Assembly (NCBI RefSeq): GCF_031846645.1
Contig: NZ_JAVRHN010000002.1
Location: 1-64,000, forward strand
Direction of reading: 5' to 3'
DNA length: 64,000 nt
Source: Autumnicola psychrophila
GTDB lineage: Bacteria; Bacteroidota; Bacteroidia; Flavobacteriales; Flavobacteriaceae
Position 1 is the stretch's first letter. Each line of letters begins with the position of its first letter. The position numbers and the translations under genes are program-made. Shown here in pieces: positions 53,554-60,709 of the stretch. The notes beneath the pieces were generated by a model. The model had not been told where the DNA came from. It ran no database searches and worked only from the letters and a program-made list of their open reading frames with translations.

Positions 53554-54525
53554 TTACATCTTCACTTCCTTATACTTTTCGCTATTCCCCAGGAACCACT
53601 GATATGTTTTCTTAATTCCTTCTTCCAAAGAAGTTGTTGCCTCCCAGCCGGCATTTTTCATTTTGCTTACATCCATTAGTTTACGCGGGGTGCCATCGGG
53701 TTTAGAGCTGTCCCAAATGATCTCTCCTGTGTGTCCTGTAATCTTCTGGATGGTTTCCGCTAGTTCTTTTATCGTAAGGTCCATTCCTGTGCCTATATTA
53801 TAAAGATATTCCGGTAGTTTATTTTCCAGAGCGAAAAATACCGCATCTGCAAGATCGTCTACAAATAGAAATTCTCTCATTGGATTGCCGGAGCCCCACA
53901 GTTCGACAGGCTCACTGTGACTGGTATCCTCTTCCCTTATTTTAGCCTCATGAAATTTCCTGATCATCGCCGGCAAAACGTGCGATGTTTTTAAATCGAA
54001 ATTATCATGGCTGCCGTACAGATTTGTCGGCATTAAAGAAACAAAGTCTTTCCCGAATTGTTTCCTGATAGCTTCACAGGTTTTGACTCCTGCAATTTTA
54101 GCAATAGCATACCATTGATTGGTTGGTTCCAGGCTAGCGGTTAATAAATATTCTTCTTTTAATGGTTGCGGGGCCAGTTTTGGATAGATGCAGGAACTGC
54201 CCAGAAAAATAAATTTCTCAATATTGTTCTTATGCGCCCCATCTATCAGGTTGTTCTGGATTTGCAGGTTTTCCATTAAGAACTGGTAGGGATAATCATT
54301 ATTTGCCAAAATCCCTCCTACTCTCGCTGCCGCGTCGACCACTACTTCCGGCATTTCTTTGGAATAGAATTCATTTACTGCCTGCTGGTTGCGAAGGTCA
54401 AGTTCTGATGATGTTTTACCAATCAGGTTGATATAGCCTTCAGCTTCCAGTTTCCTCCAGATTGCAGAACCTACCATGCCGCGGTGGCCTGCTATATATA
54501 TTTTTGTGTTTTTTTTCATTTTCAT
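53554..54525 (-). CDS. fcl: GDP-L-fucose synthase
   Basis: The 323-residue epimerase-reductase makes GDP-L-fucose from GDP-4-keto-6-deoxymannose. It carries IAGHRGMVGSAIWRKL (10-25), the catalytic Ser in LGSSCIYPKLA and the Tyr-x3-Lys in WYAIAKIAG. The typical NLYGSHDNFD and GSGNPMREFLFVDDLADA follow. The segment TSHSEPVE is read from a dispersed REP-like repeat and makes this loop about five residues longer than in enterobacterial Fcl as I remember it. Two nearby Met codons could start translation (54525 or two codons later). Confidence 0.95.
   Translation of the reverse strand: MKMKKNTKIYIAGHRGMVGSAIWRKLEAEGYINLIGKTSSELDLRNQQAVNEFYSKEMPEVVVDAAARVGGILANNDYPYQFLMENLQIQNNLIDGAHKNNIEKFIFLGSSCIYPKLAPQPLKEEYLLTASLEPTNQWYAIAKIAGVKTCEAIRKQFGKDFVSLMPTNLYGSHDNFDLKTSHVLPAMIRKFHEAKIREEDTSHSEPVELWGSGNPMREFLFVDDLADAVFFALENKLPEYLYNIGTGMDLTIKELAETIQKITGHTGEIIWDSSKPDGTPRKLMDVSKMKNAGWEATTSLEEGIKKTYQWFLGNSEKYKEVKM
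53899..53921 (-). repeat. REP-like word inside the fcl coding region
   Basis: On the coding strand GTCACAGTGAGCCTGTCGAA matches the dispersed repeat near position 60-75 of the window over 13 bases (TGAGCCTGTCGAA) and continues the typical flank. It is in frame and encodes SHSEPVE. Confidence 0.6.
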
Positions 54526-54532
54526 TTAATCT

Positions 54533-54720
54533 TTCTTTTTCCTTTCCCCTACCCTAAAGGGTGGCAAAAAGAAAGTCAACTAGATTTATTCCAAAATAAC
54601 TCTACTCTTTAAAGCAAGGGCAAATGGAAATTTCAATTTCTTTTCGCTTCCTGAACTCAGAACACCTATATATAATATTTCTTTTTCCTTTCCCCTCCCT
54701 AAAGGGTGGCAAAAAGAAAG
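54533..54720. repeat. Two copies of a CCCTAAAGGGTGGC hairpin unit
   Basis: TTCTTTTTCCTTTCCCC, then CCCTAAAGGG, then TGGCAAAAAGAAAG occurs at 54533-54575 and again at 54679-54720. The outer CTTTTT/AAAAAG and inner CCCT/AGGG arms form a stem. The remainder of the 299-bp gap up to 54824 has looser copies (CTTTAGGAATGGGACAAA). Confidence 0.8.
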
Positions 54721-54824
54721 CAAACTATTTTTATTTAAAAACTTCCACTCGCTTTAAGGCTGGGGAAAATGAAATTTCAATTCTACTCCCTTTAGGAATG
54801 GGACAAAATAGAATTTCTTTAATT

Positions 54825-55220
54825 TCAACTCTTCAGACCTTCAATTTTGGTTTTTATTGTATTAATCACCTCCTCAATATCATTTGTGACTTCCTCATTG
54901 GTAAACCGCATTATAGTCAAATCCTGAAATTCAAGTAATTTCTCCCTTTCAGCATCTGATTTTTTTTGCTCATGATTCTGATGATAACCCCCATCCACTT
55001 CAATTACTAATCTTAATTCGTGACAGTAAAAATCTACTATAAATTTTTGGACGGGGTGTTGCCATCTGAATCTATAACCAAGCTGATTCTGTTTTAAACG
55101 TTCCCATAACAGCTTTTCATCGGCAGTCATGTTTGCTCTGAGTTGTTGTGCTCTGGCAAAATTTTCACGAGGAGCACCTTTCCACATACTTCTATCATAA
55201 GCCGGATGATCTTTTTTCAC
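54825..55220 (-). CDS. DUF559 (Vsr-like) endonuclease domain protein
   Basis: The 131-residue protein has the DUF559 pattern: ARQLRANMTADEKLLWERLKQ-like start (here RAQQLRANMTADEKLLWERL), then GYRFRWQHPVQKFIVDFYCHELRLVIEVDGGYH with the D, E-x-D active-site residues of a PD-(D/E)XK/Vsr fold, then REKLLEFQDLTIMRFTNEEV. The family is thought to be a nuclease; its role in the cell is unknown. It sits within a repeat-rich spacer between gmd and fcl, unrelated to sugar synthesis, which suggests a selfish or hitchhiking origin. Confidence 0.88.
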   Translation of the reverse strand: MKKDHPAYDRSMWKGAPRENFARAQQLRANMTADEKLLWERLKQNQLGYRFRWQHPVQKFIVDFYCHELRLVIEVDGGYHQNHEQKKSDAEREKLLEFQDLTIMRFTNEEVTNDIEEVINTIKTKIEGLKS

Positions 55221-55260
55221 GATTTCAATGCTAATTACTTCATGATGAATTTAGTAATTT

Positions 55261-55461
55261 TCAGGAAAAATCTCACCCTTTAGGGCTGGGGCAATAGATT
55301 TTTTCGTTAAACCCAGAAATTTCACCCTTTAAAGCCGGGGCAGCAGATTTTTCCAATATATCATCTAAATGCTTCACCGAATTAACGCCTCATCATTGTA
55401 CTATTCAAAATAATTCAGGAACGCAATTCCCTCCCTCTAGGGCCGGTGCAAAGGAATTGAG
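55261..55461. repeat. CCCTTTAGGGCTGGGGCA-type repeats
   Basis: TCACCCTTTAGGGCTGGGGC (55274), TTTCACCCTTTAAAGCCGGG (55320) and CCCTCCCTCTAGGGCCGGTG (55430) are variants of one unit. It also appears in the gap on the other side of the DUF559 gene. The family therefore brackets that gene. Confidence 0.75.
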
Positions 55462-55488
55462 GTGTTGGTAGTCCGTTTGCAGAAGGTC

Positions 55489-56601
55489 TTACTCAAAGTA
55501 ATTCAGAATATTATACCCACCTGATTTTAGATGCTGGTCCTTTTGCATAAGCTTTACATCGCTTCCCATCATCTCTTTTACAAGGTCCTGCAGGTCATAT
55601 TCAGGAACCCAGCCAAGTTTGTTTTTTGCTTTGCTTGCGTCGCCAATTAAAAGGTCAACTTCGGTGGGACGGAAATACTTCGGATCTACAGCAAGAACTT
55701 CTTTCCCTTCTTCCAACTGGAAATCTGGATTGCTACAGGATTTTACATAAGCTTTCTCATCTACTCCAACTCCTTTAAATGCCAGTTCTATACCCACTTC
55801 AGCAAAAGCCATTCTTACAAAATCACGCACGGGAGTGGTTTTTCCTGTTGCAATTACCCAATCTTCAGCTTCTTCAGCCTGAAGGATCATCCACATCATA
55901 CGTACATAATCTTTCGCATGTCCCCAATCCCGTTGAGCATCAAGGTTTCCTAAATAGAATTTATCCTGTAAGCCTAAAGCAATTCTTGCTGCTGCACGGG
56001 TAATCTTTCGGGTCACAAATGTTTCTCCACGTAAAGGAGATTCGTGGTTAAAAAGAATTCCGTTTGAAGCAAACATTCCGTAAGCTTCCCGGTAATTAAC
56101 AGTAATCCAGTAAGCGTACATTTTCGCAACCGCATAAGGACTCCGCGGATAAAAAGGTGTGGTTTCAGATTGAGGCACTTCCTGAACTTTTCCGTAGAGT
56201 TCTGAAGTAGAAGCCTGGTAGATCCTTGTTTTCTTTTCCAGTCCCAGTAACCGAACAGCATCAAGAATACGTAAAGTTCCAAGACCATCTGCATTACCGG
56301 TATATTCCGGTACTTCAAAAGACACCTGTACATGACTCATGGCCGCAAGGTTATAGATCTCATCGGGCTGAATCTCCTGGATTAAGCGAATAAGATTTGT
56401 GCTATCTGTCATATCGCCATAATGAAGTATAAACCGCTGATTTTCTTCATGTGGATCCTGGTATAAATGATCCACCCTGTCTGTATTAAACTGAGAAGAT
56501 CTGCGTTTTAGTCCGTGAACAATATATCCTTTCTTTAAAAGAAATTCACTTAGATAGGCTCCATCCTGCCCCGTTATTCCGGTGATTAATGCTGTTTTCA
56601 T
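55489..56601 (-). CDS. gmd: GDP-mannose 4,6-dehydratase
   Basis: The 370-residue enzyme turns GDP-mannose into GDP-4-keto-6-deoxymannose. It has ITGITGQDGAYLSEFLLKKGY (6-26), with LKRRSSQFNTDRVDHL right behind. ASTSELYGKVQE carries the catalytic Thr and Glu, and SPYAVAKMYAYW the Tyr and Lys. These signatures are specific for Gmd. Length is standard. Its product goes to fcl 1 kb downstream. The spacer behind its start (56608-56640) has a short heptamer block (GCTATAGGCTATAAGCTCTAAG). Confidence 0.97.
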   Translation of the reverse strand: MKTALITGITGQDGAYLSEFLLKKGYIVHGLKRRSSQFNTDRVDHLYQDPHEENQRFILHYGDMTDSTNLIRLIQEIQPDEIYNLAAMSHVQVSFEVPEYTGNADGLGTLRILDAVRLLGLEKKTRIYQASTSELYGKVQEVPQSETTPFYPRSPYAVAKMYAYWITVNYREAYGMFASNGILFNHESPLRGETFVTRKITRAAARIALGLQDKFYLGNLDAQRDWGHAKDYVRMMWMILQAEEAEDWVIATGKTTPVRDFVRMAFAEVGIELAFKGVGVDEKAYVKSCSNPDFQLEEGKEVLAVDPKYFRPTEVDLLIGDASKAKNKLGWVPEYDLQDLVKEMMGSDVKLMQKDQHLKSGGYNILNYFE

Positions 56602-56650
56602 TTTTTTTGCTATAGGCTATAAGCTCTAAGCTCTAAGCCGGTTTGGAATA

Positions 56651-57439
56651 TTATTTAACCAAGAACCAATTATTTAAAAGATTCTTTCTATTATAAATCA
56701 TTTCTTTTTGGGTAGTATAGTCCAGAACATTTTTCCCGGAGTAGGTACAAATTGCCTGTCCTGCGGCTGTATCCCATTCCATTGTGGGAGCGAATCGAGG
56801 GTACTGATCTGCCTTACCTTCAGCCACCATACAAAGTTTAAGGGAGCTACCTTTAGAAATGGTCTCCACATTTCCATGTTCTTTTTCCAGAGAAGCAATA
56901 TACTCTTCTGTTTCAGGAGAAAGATGTGACTTACTGGCCACGACGGTATATTGTTTATTATTTTTTTCTATTGGGAGCTTATTTGCTGAATCCAATATTT
57001 TTTCTAGGGAACTAAATTTAGTGATTTTAGAAAGCTTATAAGAACCGATTCCCTTTTCTGCGAAATATAATTCCTGTTGGGCAGGAACATAGATTACCCC
57101 TATAACAGGCACCTGGTTGTTAACCAGTGCGATATTCACGGTAAATTCTCCATTTCTTTTAATGAACTCTTTTGTACCGTCAATAGGATCTACAATCCAT
57201 AACTGTTTCCAGTCTTTTCTCTCTTCATAAGGAAGATCTCTTCCTTCTTCAGAAAGCACAGGAATACTTGTCTCTTTTAAAAAATTCATAATAATCTCAT
57301 GAGAAGCAAGATCTGCCTTGGTAAGCGGCGAATCGTCTCCTTTAAAATCTACTTCAAAACCTTCATTTTCGTAGATATCCATGATGCGTTTACCGGCTTC
57401 GAGGGAGGCTTGGATGGCTATTGAGAGTAGTTGGTTCAT
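56651..57439 (-). CDS. cysQ: 3'(2'),5'-bisphosphate nucleotidase
   Basis: The 262-residue enzyme of the inositol-monophosphatase fold removes the 3'-phosphate from PAP, the by-product of sulfotransferases, and can also act on PAPS. It has DDSPLTKADLASHEII for the first metal site (about 35-50), WIVDPIDGTKEFIKRNGEF for the DP(I/L)DGT site and EWDTAAGQAI for the C-terminal metal ligand. Next to cysN/D/C and in a locus with a sulfotransferase, it most likely prevents PAP build-up. Confidence 0.95.
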   Translation of the reverse strand: MNQLLSIAIQASLEAGKRIMDIYENEGFEVDFKGDDSPLTKADLASHEIIMNFLKETSIPVLSEEGRDLPYEERKDWKQLWIVDPIDGTKEFIKRNGEFTVNIALVNNQVPVIGVIYVPAQQELYFAEKGIGSYKLSKITKFSSLEKILDSANKLPIEKNNKQYTVVASKSHLSPETEEYIASLEKEHGNVETISKGSSLKLCMVAEGKADQYPRFAPTMEWDTAAGQAICTYSGKNVLDYTTQKEMIYNRKNLLNNWFLVK

Positions 57440-57464
57440 ATGTATGCTGGGTACTTATAAGAGA

Positions 57465-57489
57465 CCCCTCGACTTCGCTCGGGGTGACA
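57465..57489. repeat. REP-like palindrome between cysN and cysQ
   Basis: CCCCTCGACTTCGCTCGGGG followed by TGACA is palindromic (CCCC-GA/CGGGG arms). It is close to the inverse of the arm CGCCCCGAGCGAAGTCGAGG in the tandem array at 3.4-4.1 kb. It occupies the 57-bp gap between the two genes. Confidence 0.7.
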
Positions 57490-57496
57490 TTCGTTT

Positions 57497-58753
57497 TTAA
57501 ACAATCATTCCGGCTGCGACGGTTTCGTTAGTGTTTTCATCAATAAGGATTACACTTCCCGTATTACGATTATCTCGATAGGAGTCCAACATCAATCTGT
57601 GTGTGGTTCTTATGGTTACCCTGGCGATATCGTTCATAGCCAAAATTTTATCCTCAGTATCTCTATCATAGGTATTAATATCTATTTTATACACTACATC
57701 TTTAATCATGGCCCGTTGCTCATTGGAAGTATGCATTACAGTATATTTTGTTCGTGGCTTGGCTGCATCATTATTTAACCAGCAAAGCATCACGTCAAAC
57801 TCCTGTTCAGCTTCCGGTTGATTCTTCTTTTTTACGATCATATCTCCCCGGCTCACATCGATATCATCCTCCAGAGTTATAGAGATGGACATAGGTGCAT
57901 AAGCTTCCTCTACTTCCTGCTCTCCGGCATTGATAGACTTGATCTTCGAAGTAAAGCCAGATGGTAACACCGCTACTTCATCTCCGGTTCTATAAATACC
58001 ACTGGCAACTCTTCCTGCATATCCTCTATAATCCCGAAATTCATCATTTTGAGGTCTCAATACCGTTTGCACCGCAAACCTGGCATCTATTTTATTGATA
58101 TCACTACTAATATGTAAGGTTTCCAGAGTATGTAGTAAAGTTCCTCCTCCATACCAACTTGTATGCTCAGATTTATTTACTACATTGTCCCCTAACAAAG
58201 CACTAATAGGAATGTAGTGTACATCTTTTACAAGCAATTTTGAAGAAAACTCTTCAAACTGAATGACGATTTCGTTAAAACGGTCTTCAGAGAATTCTAC
58301 CAGATCCATTTTATTCACACATACGATCAAATGTGGTATGTTTAACAGAGATGCTATAAAGGAGTGTCTTTTTGTTTGCTCGATTACACCATGTCTGGCA
58401 TCTATTAAGATAACGGCAGCATTTGCGGTAGAAGCTCCCGTGACCATATTTCGGGTATACTGTATGTGACCGGGAGTATCGGCAATAATAAATTTCCTCT
58501 TTGGGGTGGTAAAGTATCTGTAGGCTACATCTATTGTTATTCCCTGTTCTCTTTCATCTTTAAGGCCGTCTGTAAATAAAGCCAGGTCTACTCCTTCATA
58601 TCCTTTCTTGGCACTGGTAACGCTGACTGATTCCAATTGATCTTCAAATATTGATTTTGAATCGTACAAAAGGCGTCCGATGAGGGTACTCTTCCCGTCA
58701 TCTACACTCCCGGCTGTGGTGAATCTTAGTAGTTGATTATTGCTTATCTCCAT
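57497..58753 (-). CDS. cysN: Sulfate adenylyltransferase subunit 1 (GTPase)
   Basis: The 418-residue GTPase subunit of ATP sulfurylase works with CysD to make adenylyl sulfate. G1 is GSVDDGKST (15-23), followed by DEREQGITIDVAYRYF for the effector loop, DTPGH for G3 and NKMD for G4. Beta-barrel domains II and III follow. It is shorter than the E. coli CysN/CysNC fusion forms and lacks a kinase domain; the kinase is a separate gene (cysC) in this operon. An 18-bp gap links it to cysD. Confidence 0.96.
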   Translation of the reverse strand: MEISNNQLLRFTTAGSVDDGKSTLIGRLLYDSKSIFEDQLESVSVTSAKKGYEGVDLALFTDGLKDEREQGITIDVAYRYFTTPKRKFIIADTPGHIQYTRNMVTGASTANAAVILIDARHGVIEQTKRHSFIASLLNIPHLIVCVNKMDLVEFSEDRFNEIVIQFEEFSSKLLVKDVHYIPISALLGDNVVNKSEHTSWYGGGTLLHTLETLHISSDINKIDARFAVQTVLRPQNDEFRDYRGYAGRVASGIYRTGDEVAVLPSGFTSKIKSINAGEQEVEEAYAPMSISITLEDDIDVSRGDMIVKKKNQPEAEQEFDVMLCWLNNDAAKPRTKYTVMHTSNEQRAMIKDVVYKIDINTYDRDTEDKILAMNDIARVTIRTTHRLMLDSYRDNRNTGSVILIDENTNETVAAGMIV

Positions 58754-58771
58754 TTCTTTATATGCTGTTGG

Positions 58772-59677
58772 CTAAAAATATCCTTGTTTTTTTCTGTCTT
58801 CCATCGCGGTTTCTGAACGTTTATCATCACTACGATCACCACGTTCGGTCTTTCTCATAGCTGAAACCTCCTCTGCAATCTTCATTAGATTGTCAGCATT
58901 GGATTCGATTCCCCCGGTGATGGTAATATCTCCAAGAGTTCTGAAACGGATTCTCTTTTTCTCTACCTGCTCTCCTTCTTCCAGTTTCAGATATTCTGAA
59001 ACCGGGATCCAGGAATTACTTCTGAAAACTACTTCGCGTTCGTGAGCAAAATAAAGTGACGGGATACTGATATCCTCTCTTTTAATATAATTCCAGACAT
59101 CCATCTCGGTCCAGTTACTTATGGGAAATGCTCTAAAGTGTTCACCTTCAAAATGTTTCCCATTCAGCATATTCCAAAGTTCCGGACGTTGATTTTTAGG
59201 ATCCCACTCTCCAAAGTCATTTCTATGAGAAAAAAATCGCTCCTTGGCACGTGCCTTTTCTTCATCTCTTCGACCGCCTCCTATGGCACAATCGACCTTA
59301 TTGGACTCAATAGCATCCAATAAAGTGGTGATTTGTAGTGCATTCCTGGTCGCGTTTTTCCCCTTTTCCTCGGCTACTCTTCCCTGATCGATAGAATCCT
59401 GAACAGAACCAACGATTAGCTTTACACCTAGTTCTTTAATAAGATTATCGCGGAATTGAATCGTCTCGGGAAAGTTATGCCCGGTATCCACGTGCATTAG
59501 TGCGAAAGGAATTTTACTCGGATAAAACGCTTTTTTAGCCAAATGCGTAACCAGAATGGAGTCTTTCCCTCCTGAAAATAGAATTACAGGATTTTCGAAC
59601 TGAGCCCATACCTCCCGTAATATGTATATAGCTTCTGATTCTAATTCGTCCAGATAATTTAAGTAGTACTTACTCAT
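58772..59677 (-). CDS. cysD: Sulfate adenylyltransferase subunit 2
   Basis: The 301-residue catalytic subunit of ATP sulfurylase belongs to the PP-loop family. The ATP loop is FSGGKDSILVTHLA (34-47). HVDTGHNFPETIQFRD follows at about 70-85. GGRRDEEKARAKERFFSHR and WNMLNG are specific to CysD. The C-terminus (RTLGDITITGGIES, then RGDRSDD) is conserved as well. It overlaps cysC by 8 bp. Confidence 0.97.
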   Translation of the reverse strand: MSKYYLNYLDELESEAIYILREVWAQFENPVILFSGGKDSILVTHLAKKAFYPSKIPFALMHVDTGHNFPETIQFRDNLIKELGVKLIVGSVQDSIDQGRVAEEKGKNATRNALQITTLLDAIESNKVDCAIGGGRRDEEKARAKERFFSHRNDFGEWDPKNQRPELWNMLNGKHFEGEHFRAFPISNWTEMDVWNYIKREDISIPSLYFAHEREVVFRSNSWIPVSEYLKLEEGEQVEKKRIRFRTLGDITITGGIESNADNLMKIAEEVSAMRKTERGDRSDDKRSETAMEDRKKQGYF

Positions 59678-60272
59678 TAGAATTAAGTCTTAATTTTGGT
59701 TGTATATAATTAACTATTTTATTTACAGATTCTTCCAGTCCTGTTTCTTCAGTATTTATGACTACATCAAAATCAAAAGGTTTCTCATAGGGTGCATTTA
59801 TTCCTGTAAAATCTTTTATTTCTCCCGCCCTTGCTTTCTTATAGAGCCCTTTCACATCTCTCCTCTCGCATTCTTCAATTGATGTATTTACAAAGATTCC
59901 AATAAAGTTTTCCTTCCCTATAATTTTTTTTATCAATTCCCTGTCAGTTTTCAGGGGACTAATAAAGGCTGCAATAATTAGGGTGCCGGAATCGATAAAA
60001 AGTTTTGAAACTTCAGCAATCCTTCTCAAATTCTCAGTACGATCAGCTTCACTAAAACCAAGATTACTATTTAAACCGCCTCTTATATTATCACCATCCA
60101 AAGAATAGGTATGAATCCCTTTTTTGTGCAAATCTTTCTCTACCAGATTCGCCAAAGTTGATTTTCCGGAACCCGAAAGGCCGCTAAACCAAATGACCAG
60201 AGGCCGATGCCCTTTTATAGTACCTCTACAATTTTGTGTCACATTGTACTCCTGAGGAATTATGTTATTCAT
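59670..60272 (-). CDS. cysC: Adenylyl-sulfate kinase
   Basis: The 200-residue kinase phosphorylates APS to PAPS, the sulfate donor. It has VIWFSGLSGSGKSTLANLVE with the P-loop at 31-38, then YSLDGDNIRGGLNSNLGFSEADRTENLRRIAEV (N-x-D-L-x-F-S-x-x-D-R motif) and AFISPLKTDRE. Length is typical. Making PAPS is needed either for reduction or for sulfation; no reductase gene lies here, so sulfation is favoured. It overlaps cysD and the DUF2061 gene by 8 bp each. Confidence 0.96.
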   Translation of the reverse strand: MNNIIPQEYNVTQNCRGTIKGHRPLVIWFSGLSGSGKSTLANLVEKDLHKKGIHTYSLDGDNIRGGLNSNLGFSEADRTENLRRIAEVSKLFIDSGTLIIAAFISPLKTDRELIKKIIGKENFIGIFVNTSIEECERRDVKGLYKKARAGEIKDFTGINAPYEKPFDFDVVINTEETGLEESVNKIVNYIQPKLRLNSNE

Positions 60273-60708
60273 GAGAAATAGATTTCGAATTAAATTTTCT
60301 ACCGTTTAAACCGTAATTAATTTTATACCAGGCTCTTTCATGCAAATAATAAAGCGTCATCTTTGTGATAACCTCTACCAGTCCTATTTTCAAACCGGTT
60401 AGAGCGTTTCCTGTAATAACCCATGCCAGGAACATTGTGTCTACAGTTCCAACTACCCTCCAACTAATGGATTTAAGGAAGTGGCGAAAATGGCTTTTTT
60501 TAGCTTCACCCTTTAGGTCCAGCCTAAACCATATTCTTTCGTGGCAGTAGTACAAACCCATTTTTGTTATCACCTCTGCCATTCCTATCTGGAGGGCTAC
60601 CAAAGGATTTCCAGAGATAAACCAGGAAAGAAGGATAGTGTCTATGGTCCCCACGACCCTCCAGGTTATAGCCTTTGCGATATGCCTTTTATGAGGAGTA
60701 TCTCCCAT
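60265..60708 (-). CDS. DUF2061 membrane protein, internally duplicated
   Basis: The 147-residue protein contains two DUF2061 units. One spans about 8-65 (KAITWRVVGTIDTILLSWFI, VITKMGLYYCHERIWFR). The other spans about 75-135 (KSISWRVVGTVDTMFLAWVI, VITKMTLYYLHERAWYK). Each has two hydrophobic helices. The role of the family is not known. It is locked into the PAPS operon, overlapping cysC by 8 bp and lying 1 bp after manC, so a link to sulfate uptake or PAPS use is a reasonable but unproven idea. Confidence 0.88.
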   Translation of the reverse strand: MGDTPHKRHIAKAITWRVVGTIDTILLSWFISGNPLVALQIGMAEVITKMGLYYCHERIWFRLDLKGEAKKSHFRHFLKSISWRVVGTVDTMFLAWVITGNALTGLKIGLVEVITKMTLYYLHERAWYKINYGLNGRKFNSKSISHE

Positions 60709-60709
60709 G

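Noticed and set aside
57497..60272. A normal sulfate-assimilation operon
   Set aside because: No reductase genes accompany it, and it is embedded between capsule genes with a sulfotransferase in the same locus; metB nearby is separated by 830 bp.
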